A stretch of 64,000 nucleotides of DNA from contig NW_020312904.1 of assembly GCF_003265705.1 (NCBI RefSeq), positions 1,081,644 through 1,145,643 of the forward strand, given 5' to 3'. Position 1 is the stretch's first letter, and every line of letters begins with the position of its first letter. This document shows, piece by piece, positions 32,611 to 45,001 of the stretch. The position numbers and the translations under genes were made by a program. Under the pieces are notes generated by a model that ran no database searches, was not told the origin of the DNA, and saw nothing but the letters and a program-made list of their open reading frames with translations. Source of the DNA: Callorhinus ursinus (lineage: Eukaryota; Chordata; Mammalia; Carnivora; Otariidae).

Positions 32611-35600
32611 CCTCCAGGCCCTGACCTCGCTGGGTTTATGGGGCGCTAATCCACTTCCTCTCATCATGGCCTCGGCTGGAGCGCCTCCTCATCTGTGCGC
32701 ATGGAGTCTGCCGCTCAGAAGGCCGCCCAGTCCTGGGCGGTCATGGGACCCTCCGTGTGCTGAGACGGTGTCACCCGCCACAGGACCACCCTCTGCACTG
32801 TGTCTTCTCAGCAAGGAGGCGGGGCCTGGCGTCTCCCACGTGTACACCACGTGGCGGCTCACACGCAGGCCCACGGATGTCTTTCTAATCACATCTGCTC
32901 CCTGGCGCCACTCCATCCACTTTGTTGTGTGCAATTTCCCACTCTATCCCCTGGGCGGACTTGGCAGACATGCCCCCACGCACCCACCCAAGGCTCCTTC
33001 CTACAGATGTGCCAAGACACCTGCTAGCGGCGGGCGCTTGGCTTGGACTCCAGTGGTCCCCTCTCAGGGAAACACTTGAGCCAGCGGGACGTGTCCCCAG
33101 AGACGCTGGCCCCGCTGGGGTGTCCAGGCTGTGGAAGCTGTGAGTCACTGCAGCTCCTAGGGGTGAGGGTCCAGTGCGAGGCCTGCTGTTAGTTCGGACT
33201 CTTGCTGACCCCTATTCTTGGCCCCAGATTCTCCACCAGAAGCTGGAAGCAGCCTGGGCACCTCGGGGCGCCGTGGGTTCCCTCAACACGGTGGCTGTTT
33301 CCTGAGTCAAGGAAGCCGAGGGGCTCCACGCCTGCATCTGGCACCTGATTGCTTGCTGTGCTCAGGGCCCGTGTGGAGAAGGACAGAGGGGAGGCTCACT
33401 GTCCCTCACGGGCCGGCACACGGGCTCACAGCAGCTGGGAGACCCCCGCCCCACCCGTAAAGGTGCAGAGGAGCCCAGCCCGCTGTTCTGCCCTGGCCTC
33501 GTGGCTTTACGGCACATGCTTCTTATATGCAGAGCTCGGAGCTAAAGTTCTGGGGGATGGCTGGGAGGAGGGGCAGCGCCTGGAGCAGGGTCAGCGCATA
33601 GTGGGGCTCGGCATGCATACGGGGCTCCACAAGCACACAGGGCCCCCATCGGTCCAGCATCTGGCTCCCGGGCGGCGGGGGGCCCTGCTAGCCCTGTCCC
33701 TGCTCCGCTCGCCCCCTGCTCAGTGACTAGCAAGGGGCCCTCGGGCACATGGTGCCCACGAGCCTCCGCTCCATGAGAAAACAGGGCTCTGTGAGCCGGT
33801 CTGTCCTCAGCTGCGCATCCTGGAGTCTGGCTTCCTGACGCTGTGAGCTCCAGCCCCCCAGCCGGTTCTGGATTTCTGCCCCGCGCATACTGCAGGACCC
33901 CCATGGGCAACCCCTCCGTGGGCAGCCCCTCCGTGCGCCTCTGACAGAGTGCCCACCCCCGGCCTCCCACCCCCACCTCACACAGCACCTGAGCCAGCAA
34001 GGCCTGTGGGGAGTGGGGCCCAGGTGCACACCGGGTTGCTCAATCGAGACGAGAGGCTGGGGGTGGGGGTTCTGGGGGCACACAGGGAGATGGATCCATC
34101 TGTCTCCTAACCTGGTGGCGTCAATCAAAATTTATGAAGGTTGCAGAGTGGCGCTTCCTTCTGGAGCCGGCCCCATGGTGGACCAGAGCCGTGGCCTGCA
34201 AGGACCCTGCCCCAGCCTGGAGGCCAAGCTGGGAAGTCCACGTGGCTCCTGGGCCCGCTTCGGATCAGGGAGGGGCCCCTGGGCCACACGCCATCCCCAG
34301 AGGTGACCCAAGCCAACAGGGACGCTATCTGCAGGCCAAGAAGAGCAGTCGAGGCCTGTCCCAGCTGGGGACCCCGGCCACGGCCAGAAGACCCTGGGTC
34401 GTCACACTGTTACAGAGACCCCTTGGCATCACTCCACCTTAATGATAGGAAACGAGAGTCTACACCCCTGCTGAACATCCGGGAAGCTGCAACTAACTGG
34501 GTCAGCAAGGCGTCCCAGGGGACAGCTCTCCCCTCAGTGTCAAGTGGGTCCGTACAATGTTGCCCAGAGTGAACAGACCTGCGTCTCCACCCTGACCCCA
34601 CCTGCCCAGCCCCGGGCTCAGCAGCCCGCCCTTCCTTCCCCTGCCCACCCCAGCCCTGTTGTCCACGAATAGAGGGTACCCTCCCGGGGTGTTTTCCAGA
34701 GCCATCTCCAATGCCGCTCCCACCCCCACGGTCTATGGTCGAGGTGAACAAATACTCCCTTCCTGCTAACAGCCCGGGGTCTCCTCCCCCTCCTGATACC
34801 CACCCAGGGCCTCTCCTGCCCTGTGGGTTTACTATTGCTCAGGCAATCGTTCTGCCAGGTCCTGCCTAAAGCTGCACATGAGAAAGCTGGCTTGCTCTTT
34901 GGTAATTTAAACATAAAATCTTCTCATAAATTCCAGCAGCCTCCCCCTCATCTGGCCCTAGTGAGACTTTCCTGTTTATGGAAGAAAAATTGCCTTTCAG
35001 GGCTGGCATCGTCTGTCTCTCTGCTGTCTGTTGTTTCTGGGCAAGGCGGTTCTGGAGCCCCACATGGAAGGACGCTGACCCAGTGCCCGGGGTCACGGGG
35101 CACACATCTGTCTTGGGCACCGTCTCCACCCCTAAACTGTACACCTGTGGCCATGGAGTGAGTAATGCTCCATCCCTGCAAGGGCAGGAAGGCGGGGGAC
35201 AAGCGAAGGTCTGAGAGCCTGGTCCAGCCCCTCACGGATCCCACATGAAGCCTCGGCCAGGGTCAGGACCCAGGTCACCAACCACGATGGAGGACACGGT
35301 GTGCCCTAGGAGTGGGCAAGAGGCCTCCCGGAGCTCCCAGGTGCAGAGGGTCTCACAGCCTCTGATACCATCTAGTATTTTCTACGGGAGACCCCGGAAT
35401 AAATGAGAGACCACGGACAGACAAGAAGGTCTTTGGAAGAGCCTGACGTCCCCACCTGTCCAGCCCCTGCTCTGCAGACTGGCCATGAGGGTGCAGGAGG
35501 GGGATGGACAGACTTGGACCCTGGGTGCCCTGTCGGCCAGGCAGTGCCCCGCCCCCACCCAGGCAGCTGGTCCTCTGCAGTGGGTTGGCAGCTCCCCGGG

Positions 35601-35734
35601 GACCCATGGCTAGTCGTGGAGAGGCTGCAGGTCAGCCTGGGACCACTCCCCAAACACCCATGCAGACCCCAGGGGCAGCCACCCATCTCCCAGCCTCAAA
35701 CAACCTAGGGAGGGGGCTGCTCATTTGTGGAAAC
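32611..35734. other. GC-rich single-copy DNA, no gene recognised
   Basis: About 3.1 kb without recognised repeat or exon. A short AT-rich segment at 34885-35000 may be a small island. Open frames up to about 160 codons have low-complexity composition and no domains. Confidence 0.4.
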
Positions 35735-35945
35735 CTCTCCAGAGGAGTGTTGATTGAGTTAAAATTGGATTTCTGCTCAGATTGATTATCTAATGTGATA
35801 GAAAAATATACAGTCTGGGAGCAAATTTAGATTTCAGTGAAAAATTAAACTGTTATACCAAGTTGCCCAGTGAAGCATTAAATGCATTCTATATATAATT
35901 ATATCTGCAGATTGCAGCCGTGATCTGGCTGTCTCTCCAGCTGCC
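35735..35945. other. AT-rich island, candidate conserved non-coding element
   Basis: About 210 bases of AT-rich sequence with TGATTGAGTTAAAATTGG, GATTGATTATCTAATG, AAATTAAACTG and ATATAATTATATC, with no retroelement match. Edges to GC-rich flanks are sharp. Confidence 0.42.
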
Positions 35946-36269
35946 TTTCTGGAGGTACTTAGGGCATGTGCACACAGATGACAGATAGCACCTCGGAAGC
36001 ATCCGGAAGGGTGAGGGGCCGAACTGATTTCAATGGTGACTCTCCATTAATAGACGGCAGGGTTTTGGGGTTTGGAAAAGAAACCCCACGACACCCCCCC
36101 TCAGAAATAGAGAGTAAGGCGCCTCAGGCATTGGTAGGCATGAACAGGAAAGACCCCATGACAGAAACCGGGCGTTCACAGGGTCGGAGGTGCTGGGCGC
36201 ATGCCTGCAAGGATCTGAAAAGCTGGGACAGAGGGCCTACAAACCACCGGGTGCCCCGCATCCTCCCCA
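35946..36269. other. Single-copy DNA, no gene seen
   Basis: I recognise no repeat or exon. Confidence 0.4.
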
Positions 36270-36425
36270 TTGCTGTAATTTAAGAAAAATTAAATTCTCA
36301 CCATCAGCGGCAACGAGCCTGGATTTGTCATGTCAGCCATTAGCGGTACAGTAATTAGGGTTTTGTTTTTTAGGCCGGAATGTAGGATCGATAGCAGAGA
36401 TAAGTTAACGTAATTGGACTTCTGG
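36270..36425. other. AT-rich island, candidate conserved non-coding element
   Basis: It carries TGTAATTTAAG, AAAATTAAATTC, CAGTAATTAGGG and AACGTAATTGG within about 150 bases, with no repeat identity. It lies about 400 bases from the island at 35735-35945, so the two may form one regulatory unit. Confidence 0.4.
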
Positions 36426-37535
36426 ATGGGTTTTCCACCCCCTCGGTCATCCTAAGTGGCAGACGCTCATGCACGCCCATCCAGCTGTCTTCACCGTCCC
36501 AGCCTGGCGCTCTCCCCCTTCCCCCGTCACGGGCATCACACGTCCATTTCACAGACTGGATTGTGTCCAAAGTGTTCTTTCATGGATGGATACATGGAGA
36601 GATGAATAGAAGGCATAATCAAGTGTGGCTTGTGATGGGCAACACCCAGCGCAGAGAATGCCGTGAGGAAAGGTGGCCATCAGCCATCCTCAGGGACGGG
36701 TGCCTGTCCTGACGTGGACAGAGGCCCACATGAGGTGCTCCAGCCACAGCTGGGACCCAACATTCGGCAGTCCCTGCAAAGCCTTGTTCTCACCCACAGA
36801 ATGGCTGCTATGGCTTCTACCTCCTGAATGATCTTTGACGTGTGAGAAGTAGGGTCAATGAGACGTGGTACAGTCTCATGCGTGACCTCACACACGCAAC
36901 ATACACACGTCGTCTCTGTCAAGGGCAGGCCCATTCACGCCCATGACAAACCACGAACTTCAAAGGATGGATGGAGATATTCTGATATTGCCAGAAACAT
37001 CAGTTTGCAGCTCTGGTGTTCACACCTGTGTCTCTGGGACACTTTCCTCTGAGGATACAATGGGGAATGTGCCAGATTCTCTTCTGAAGGTTACAAGCAA
37101 TTAACCATGGAAGGAGCCCTTTCTCTACATCTTTTATTAATCCTCTGCTATTGTTTGCTAGACAAATCACTATGATTGGGGCCATAGGGAGTTCAGAATT
37201 GCTGAACGGTGCTTAAAATATTGGTGCTTCAAATATTGGTGCTTCATTCTGACAACTTTCCCCAAGAAATCTCTTGAGTTTGCAAGAACTCATGGCTCAC
37301 GTGCAAGCCTACCTTTGTGAGAAAAATGCTAGCATGACTGAAGCCCACGGGACTCTATCTCAGAGCTGGACAAGAACTTGAAGGCTGGAAGCAGAAACCA
37401 GTGTGGTACCGGGCCCCCAACCTCCCCACCGGCCCATGGCAGGACAGCAGCTGAAAACACTCGTGGCCCAGCCTGCTGTTTTCCCCACAATCTTTCTTCT
37501 GTTCAGTTGTTTTATCCAGTGTAGGCCTCAGTGAC
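36426..37535. other. Single-copy DNA, no gene seen
   Basis: I recognise no exon. Composition becomes AT-richer after 37100. Confidence 0.4.
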
Positions 37536-37988
37536 TGTATTAGTCAGGGTTCTGCAGAGGAACAGAACCAACAGGAAATAGACGATATAGGTGATAGATA
37601 GATAGATGTACATATAGACATACAGATATAGATATATAACAAGATTTATTATAAGAAATTGGCTCACATGATTATGGAGGCTGAGGAGTCCCAGGATCTG
37701 CAAGCTGGAGACCCAGGAGAGTCTGTAGCCTAAGTCCCGGTCTGAGGGTCAAAAGACGGATGTCACAGCTCAACAGTGAGGCAGAGAGGGTGAATTCTCT
37801 CTTCCTTCGCATTTTTTGTCCTATTCAGGCCCTTGATGGATTGAATGAGGCTCCCCCACCACATCGAGGAGGATAATCTGCTTTACCCATATTCTGATCT
37901 CAACCAGAAATCCCTCACAAACTCACCCAGAAATAAGGTTTAACCAAATATCTAGCACCCTTTAGCACTGTCAGTTGACATGAAATCA
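37536..37988 (+). repeat. Mammalian interspersed repeat (TGTATTAGTCAGGGTTCT type), copy 1
   Basis: It begins TGTATTAGTCAGGGTTCT, continues with GAACAGAACCAACAGG, a GATA-rich internal tract (37590-37640) and AAGAAATTGGCTCACATGAT. It ends near the TTGACAT-AAAT block. This sequence is widespread in mammals and begins with TG as LTRs do; I do not name its family with certainty. A second, more decayed copy is at 49621-49985. Confidence 0.65.
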
Positions 37989-38620
37989 ATGTGATGGTGA
38001 TTCTGATGATGCAGATGCTGATGATGGTGGTGATGGTGGTGATGAGGATGGTGATGGTGGTGGTGGTGGTGATGGTGGTGGTGGTGATGATGATGGTTAT
38101 GGTGACGGTGATGGTGGTGATGGTGTTTATAATGATGGTGATGATGGTGATGATGATGGTGATAGTGTTTATGATGATGGTGATGATGTGATAATGATGG
38201 TGGTGGAGATGGTGTTGTTGGTGGTGTTGATAGTGATGGTGATGATCGTGTTGATGATGGTGGTGATGATGGTGATGATGATGGTGGTGATGATGGTGAT
38301 GGTGATGATGGTAGTGATGGTGATGATGGTGGTGATGGTGATGGTGATGGTGGTGGTGGTGATGATGATGATGGTGATGATGGTGGTGATGGTGATGATG
38401 GTGGTGATGGTGATGATGATGATGGTAGTGATGGTGATGATAGTGATGATGGTGGTGATGGTAATGGTGGTGATGATGGTGATGATGATGATAATGGTGA
38501 TGATGATGGTGATGGTAATGGTGGTGATGATGGTGATGGTGATGATGGTGATGGTGATGATGATGGTGATGGTGATGATGGTGATGATGGTGGTGACTGT
38601 GGTGATGGTGGCAGTGGTCA
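37989..38620. repeat. (GAT/GGT)n triplet-based satellite
   Basis: About 630 bases made of GATGGT, GATGAT and GGTGGT units in phase with three. They translate as long Met/Val runs on plus and Ile/Thr runs on minus. The array starts directly at the end of the interspersed repeat at 37536-37988. Confidence 0.95.
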
Positions 38621-39600
38621 TACAGTACTAATACTGAGTCAGCCTACCATGTCCACGGAGAGCTTGGACTTCAGCAAGCCCTTCTTATACCACAATGAAT
38701 CCATCCCCTGTAGCACCCCCCCAGGTGGTCACATTTCTTCCACTTGAGATCGTGGGGAGCAAATCAGGCCTCTTCTGCCCAGTGGCTCCTCTGCTTTTCA
38801 CCGTGTGATGGTGTCCCACCTGATAGTCTCCTCTAGACGGCATTCCCAGCCTCTGTTCTATCCCTGTCAATACTGGGGGTCCTGGCCAGCCTACTCAGAA
38901 CAAACTCTCACTCACTAATTATTCATTCATCCATTCAGTTAATACCAGGAGGACAGAAGGGAGGCCATGTTGTAGGCCAGGGCAGCATCAGGAATGCATG
39001 ATCTCCCAGGTGTGCTCTTCACATCCATAGCCAGATTGCTGTGTGGTGACCACATCACATGGGCGATGCTGAGGGACTTGAGGCCAGCCTACCCTCAAGT
39101 CTTCTGTAAAGCCGAGCAGCAGCAGAACCTCAAAGCCCTCAAATTATGGCTGGACAGTGGCATAGGTCCCCTGCAGACCCCAAACAGGTATCAGCTTGCA
39201 AAGTCTGAGGTCCTGATGCTCCTCCCTCCTGACCAGAAGGACACATAGGAGATGTACCCACAAACAGAAACTTCCCAAATCCTTAGGGTCACTCCCAAGA
39301 ATATCTCCAAGATATGGGAGGCTGACCTGATGCTCTTGCACATCCAGGGACTGCTCCTAACATTGGCATGAAGTCATAATTGCCTGCCCTGCTTCAAGGT
39401 AACAAATCTCCTCCCCTGCACTCACCATGCCTCCCTACCAACCCCATCAGGAACTCCATCCCAGGGGCCACAGCACCCATTAAGGAGAAGTTGACAGGAC
39501 TCTGATTCTGCTTCCTGGGAAAGGCTGCATTTACAGGAGATTGATGACATTGGACTCCTGCTAAAACATCCACATGCATCCTCAATAAAGTATGTTCACA
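38621..39600. other. Single-copy DNA, no gene recognised
   Basis: Composition is moderate. An 84-codon open frame (38994-39248) is the cleanest small frame, but I see no known domain and no flanking splice structure that would support it. Confidence 0.4.
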
Positions 39601-39884
39601 CCTATTCATTGGTAATAAAATAAAATAAAATGACCAATATTAACAATTGTTGGAGAGGATGAGAATTCCCAGGGCCCCTTACTTTATTGATAGAAACCTA
39701 AACTGTACAAAATATTGGAAAAACTCTTAGATATCATTCCCCAAAGTTGAACATTGTCTACCATATGACATAATGCAATACCAGCTGCATTTCTAGGTAT
39801 TTATCCTAGAACATGGGCCAGGATGTATAAGAACTTCCAAACACTCTTTATAGCAGCAAAAACTTAGAAACAACGACACAGGTA
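39601..39884 (+). repeat. Old L1 ORF2 3' fragment
   Basis: It contains the L1 blocks CTACCATATGACATAATGCA, TAGGTATTTATCCTAGAA and TTTATAGCAGCAAAAACTT in the order found at the 3' end of ORF2. Confidence 0.7.
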
Positions 39885-39935
39885 TCTGCAAACTTCTTCT
39901 GTAAGGGATCAGATAGGAAATATTTCAGACTTAGT
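39885..39935 (-). repeat. hAT-like terminal fragment
   Basis: GCAAACTTCTTCTGTAAGGG followed by a GATA...AAATATTTCAGACTT stretch matches one end of the repeat also seen at 3755-3892 and 46545-46725. Confidence 0.45.
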
Positions 39936-40715
39936 TATATCAGCAAGACAGAGGAATAGGAAGTTCCAGCCCTCAACCCTCCACAGAAATACTGATTTTA
40001 ACAGCCACCCATGGACAAGGATATGTGTACAGGAAATTGGGAGTATAGATGGGAAGTATAGATGGGAAGCTGGAGTACAGGTGGGAGGCTCCAGCACACC
40101 AGTGGAGCAAAAACATCTCCAAACAGCTGCATGCAAGAGGGTGAGAAGACTAGTTTCACTCTTCCCAGTGCCAAGAGGCCCCCTCTGCTCATAATTTCTC
40201 CCACAGGGGAAAGTGGGAGAAAGTGAGCACTTAGCTCCCCTAGTCTTGTGGCATGCTGCCCAGGCCCCCTTCTGTCTCGCCCTGCCCAGAGCACTTGCCA
40301 TGGCAGAATAGTCTGGGGACAGATTGTGGCAGGGAGAGGGGCAGGGGCTCACTGCAGCCAGTGCACAGATCTCAACAATCAGCTGCAGACCTGACTAATG
40401 TGTGCACCAAGAGCTCTGCTCACTAACTCTACAAGACACCACACCTGTCAATCCCCACAATTAGCTCACAGGTGCCCCCCGCCCTGCCCCGAGATAGCTG
40501 GTGCCCTGTATTCCCCTGCACACAGCGTTCGGAAGCCTTCACACACAACACACAGATATCAACAGCTGGGTCAACTCTGCTGGGTGGGGAAAAGGTGCAC
40601 AACCTTAAACATTTCAGGGCATTTTTCTGGGGAAAATAAATGAGAGGCTCTCAGCATGCATCATTAAGACCATACATGACAAACCACAGCTCACATCGTA
40701 CTCAGTTGTGATAAG
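39936..40715. other. Unassigned, possibly old L1 5'UTR-like or single-copy DNA
   Basis: About 780 bases of mixed composition between two L1 pieces. The block near 39950-39990 (GGAATAGGAAGTTCCAGCCC) is reminiscent of an old L1 5'UTR. I cannot confirm this and see no exon. Confidence 0.3.
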
Positions 40716-40935
40716 CTGAAAGTTTTCCCTCTAAGATCAGGAACAAGACAAGGATGGTCATTTCTACCACTTTTATTCAACATAAGTACTGGAAGTCCTA
40801 GCTACAGCAATTAGGCAAGAAAAAAGAAAAAAAATGCATCTAAATCAGGAAGGAAGAAGTAAAATTGTTTCTGTTTGTGGATATCATGATCTTATATTTT
40901 AAAAACACTAACATCACCAAGAAAGAGAAAGAAAA

Positions 40936-41577
40936 CCTGTATGTCCCTCTCTCCTCACCCATTTTGCCCACCCTCCTACCACCCTCTCCTCTGGAAACTA
41001 TCAGTTTGTTCGCTGCCTTTATAGGTCTGATTCTGCTTTTTGTTTGTTTATTCATTTGCTTTGCTTTTTAGATTCCACATATGAGTGAAATCATATGGTA
41101 TTTGTCAAATTAAAAAATTAAATGTGGCTAGAGTAGATAATGCTGCTATATACATGGGGGTGCATGTATCCCTTTGAATTAGTCGTTTTGTATTTTGGGG
41201 ATAAATACCCAGTAGTGCAATTGCAACTTTTTGAGGAAACTCCATACTCTTTTCTAGAGTGGCGGCACCAGCTTGCATTCCCACCAGCAGTTCACAAGGG
41301 TTCCCCTTTCTCCACAATCTCACCAACACCTTTTGTTTCCTGTGTTGTTGATTTAGGAGATGGGTAGGGATGGGATAAATATGTGATGGGGATGAAGGAG
41401 GGCACTTGTTGTGATGAGCACCAGGTGTTGTATAGAAGTGTTGAATCACTGTATTGTACACCTGAAACTATTATTATGCTGTATGTTAACTATACTGGAA
41501 TTAAAATTAAAACTTAAAAAAAAGGAAACTGCAAAACTTAAAAAACATTTAAAATAAATAAATAAAGTAGGGGGGGA
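40936..41577 (-). mobile_element. L1 insertion with 5' inversion (twin priming)
   Basis: Positions 40936-41356 are the antisense of an L1 3' region: the minus strand encodes the ORF2 C-terminus (ALLGIYPQN, DTCTPMYIAALSTL). From 41357 to 41530 the sequence switches to the sense L1 3'UTR and A-rich tail. Head-inverted and tail-sense order is the mark of twin priming. Purine-rich near-repeats (AAGAAAGAGAAAGAAAA and AAAGAAAAAGAAAA) flank it as a likely target duplication. Confidence 0.72.
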
Positions 41578-41879
41578 AAGAAAAAGAAAAAATCCTGATA
41601 GAATTAATGAGCAAGTTCAAGAAATTTGCAAAATACAAAAGCAACACACAAGTCAGTTGTATTACTCTACAGTAACAACAAACTATCCCAGAAAGAAAGT
41701 AAGAAAACAATCCCATGTATGACAGAATCAGAAAGAATAAGATACATAGTAATAAATTTGGCCAAGGAGGTGCAATACCTATACACTGCAGACAAAAAAA
41801 AATAATGAAATGAATTGAACAAGATTTAAATTAATGAAAAGATATCCCATGTTAATGGACTGGAAGAATTCATATTTTT

Positions 41880-42070
41880 TTAAAGACTTTATTTATTTAT
41901 TTGACAGATAGAGACACAGCAAGAGAGGGAACACAAGCAGGGGGAGTGGGAGAGGGAGAAGCAGACTCTCTGCCGAGCAGGGAGCCTGATGCGGGGCTCG
42001 ATCCCAGGACCCTGAGATCTTGACCTGAGCCGAAGGCAGACGCTTAACAACTGAGCCACGCAGGTGCCCC
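41880..42070 (-). mobile_element. Can-SINE, antisense
   Basis: Antisense of the carnivore SINE: an AAAGACTTTATTTATTTATT tail, then GA-rich and CT-rich parts, ending at the tRNA-like head (complement GGGGCACCTG...). It is flanked by a perfect 16-bp duplication aagaattcatattttt (41864-41879, 42071-42086). The insertion is in the old L1, whose ORF2 continues on the other side. Confidence 0.93.
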
Positions 42071-42291
42071 AAGAATTCATATTTTTAAAAAAATGTCTGT
42101 ATTATCTGAAGCATCTACAGATTCAAAACAATTATTGTCAAAATCTCAAGGGCATTTTTCACATAAATAGAAAAAGAAACAATCCCCAAATTCATACAGA
42201 AACACAAAAGATCCCAAACAACCAAAACAATCTTGAGCAAGAAGAACAAAGTGGGAGTCAACATGCTTCTTAATTGAAAATTATATAACAA

Positions 42292-44647
42292 TCATCCCCA
42301 AACCAGGCAAAGACCCCATCAAAAAGGAGAATTTCAGACCAATATCCCTGATGAATATGGATTCCAAAATCCTCAACAAAATCCTAGCTAATAGGATCCG
42401 ACAATACATTAAAAGGATCATCCACCACGACCAAGTGGGATTTATTCCCAGGATGCAAGGGTGGTTCAACATTCGCAAATCAATCAATGTGATAGAACAC
42501 ATTAATAAGAGGAGGGAGAAGAACCATATGGTCCTCTCAATTGATGCCGAAAAAGCATTTGACAAAATACGACATCTTTCCTGATTAAAACTCTTCAGAG
42601 TATAGGGATAGAGGGAATATTCCTCAAGTTCATAAAATCCATCTATGAAAAACCCACAGTGAATATCATCCTCAATGGGGAAAAGCTGAGAGCCTTTCCC
42701 TTAAGATCAGGAACACGTCAAGGATGCCCACTCTGGCCACTATTGTTCAACGTAGTCCTAGAAGTCCTAGCAACAGCAATCAGACAACAAAAAGAAATAA
42801 AAGGTATTCAAATTGCCAAAGAAGAAGTCAAACTCTCTCTTTTCGCAGATGACATGATACTTTATTTGGAAAACCCAAAAGACTCCACCCCCAAATTGCT
42901 AGAACTCATACAGCAATTCAGTAATGTGGCAGGATACAAAACCAATGCACAGAAATCAGTTGCTTTCTTATACACTAACAACACAACTGTAGAAAGAAAA
43001 ATTAGAGAAGTGATTCCATTTACAATAACACCAAGAACTATAAGATAGCTCGGAATAAACCTAACCAAAGAGGTAATGGATTTATACTCTAGGAACTACA
43101 GAACACTCATGAAAGAAATTGAAGAAGACACAAAAAGATGGAAAAATATTCCATGCTCATGGATCAGAAGAATAAACATTATTAAAATGTCTATGCACCC
43201 AGAGCAATTTATACTTTCAATGCCATCCTGATCAAAATTCCAATGACATTTTTCAAAGTGCTGGAACAAACAATCCTAAAATTTGTATGGAATCAGAAAA
43301 GATCCCAAATTGCCAAGGAAATATTGAAAAAGAAAAACAAAGCTGGGGGCATCACGTTGCCCAATTTCAAGCTATATTACAAAGCTGTGATCACCAAGAC
43401 AGCATGGTACTGGCACAAAAACAGACATATAGACCAAAGGAACAGAACAGAGAATCCAGATATGGACTCTCAACTCTACGGTCAAATAATCTGCAACAAA
43501 GCAGGAAAAAATATGCAATGGAAAAAAGAGAGTCTCTTCAATAAATGGTGTTGGGAAAATTGGACAGCCACATGCAGAAGAATGAACCTCGACCATTCTC
43601 TAACACCACACACGAAGATAAAATCAAAATGGATGAAAAACCTCAATGTGAGATGGGAATCCATCAAATCCTAGAGGAGAACATAGGCAGTAACCTCTTT
43701 GACATCGGCCACAGCAAATTCTTTCAAGATACATCTCCAAAAGCTAGTGAAACAAAAGCAAAAATGAACTTTTGGGACTTCATCAAGATAAAAAGCTTTT
43801 GCACAGCAAAGGAAACAGTCAACAAAACAAAGAGGGAATCCACGGAATGGGAGAAGATATTTGCAAATGACACCACAGATAAAGGGCTGGTATCCAAGAT
43901 CTACAAAGAACTTCTCAAACTCAACACCCAAAAAACAAATACTCAAGTCAAAAATGTTGGAGAGGTTGTGGAGAAAGGGTAACCCTCTTACACTGTTGGT
44001 GGGAACGGAAGTTGGTGCAGCTGCTTGGAAAACAGTGTGGAGGTTCCTCAAAAACTTAAAAATAGAGCTACCGTATGACCCAGCAATTGCACTCCTGGGT
44101 ATTTACCCCAAAGACACAGACGTAGTGAAAAGAAGGGCCATATGCACCCCAATGTTCATAGCAGCAATGTCCACAATAGCCAAACTGTGGAAAGAGCCGA
44201 GATGCCCTTCAACAGATGAATGGATAAAGAAGATGTGGTCCATAGATACAATGGAATATGACTCAGCCATCAGAAAGGATGAATACCCAACTTTTACACA
44301 AACATGGATGGGGCTGGAGGAGATGATGCTCAGTGAAACAAGTCAAGCAGAGAAAGTCAATTATCATATGGTTTCACTTACTTGTGGAACCTAAGGAATA
44401 GCAGGGAGGACATTAGGAGAAGGAAGGGAAAAGGGGGGGATCGGAGGGAGAGACGAACCATGAGAGACGATGGACTCTGAGAAACAAACAGGTTCTAGAG
44501 GGGAGGGGGAGGGGGGATGGGTTAGCCCGGTGGTGGGTATCAAGGAGGGCACGTACTGCATGGAGCACTGGCTGTTATACGAAAACACTGGATCGTGGAA
44601 CACTACATCAAAAACTAATGATGTACTGTATGGTGACTAACATAAAG
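42292..44647 (+). mobile_element. 5'-truncated L1 with internal deletion
   Basis: It starts inside ORF2 (reverse transcriptase) and runs through the C-terminus into a full 3'UTR. It is bounded by a 16-bp duplication gaaaattatataacaa (42276-42291, 44648-44663). The RT catalytic FADD is at 42842-42853. Breaks include a frameshift near 42575, a TAG at 43046-43048 and another frame change near 43670. Compared with the L1 at 5865-13155, about 165 bases of the region after the RT thumb are missing near 43950, at a CAAG microhomology. The poly(A) tail is almost absent. Confidence 0.92.
42351..44394 (+). pseudogene. L1 ORF2p fragment (reverse transcriptase to C-terminus)
   Basis: Readable pieces are at 42351-42584 (RT fingers, HHDQVGFIP), 42659-43048 (palm with FADD), 43243-43674 (thumb, [13 protein letters not shown]) and 43861-44394 (C-terminal segment ending past the usual stop). 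Frameshifts and a stop separate them. There is no endonuclease domain, because the 5' end was never copied. Confidence 0.85.
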
Positions 44648-45001
44648 GAAAATTATATAACAAAGCTGTAGTAATCAAAACAGTATGGTACTGACATAAA
44701 AATGACACATAAACCAATGGAAGTGAATTGAGACCTCAGAACTCACCCCCGGACTCACTCAGAAATACACTGTAGCATAAACAGTCCAGTACCTTCAACA
44801 AGAAAGCTAGGAATACAACACGGGGATAGGATAATCTAGGCAATAAATGATTTTGGGAAAACGGGTTTCCACAATGCAAGAGTGAAATTGGACCTCTATT
44901 TTACGGCATGCACATAATTCCCCTCAAAATGGATTTGAGACTTCAAAGTAAGACTTGGCACCATAAAACTCCTGGAAGAAAACATTAAAGAGAAAATTTC
45001 A

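Noticed and set aside
38169..38631. About 150-codon Met/Val and Ile/Thr frames
   Set aside because: They are translations of the GAT/GGT satellite.
38994..39248. 84-codon open frame considered as a small exon
   Set aside because: No recognisable family, no convincing splice sites at its ends and no partner exons nearby.
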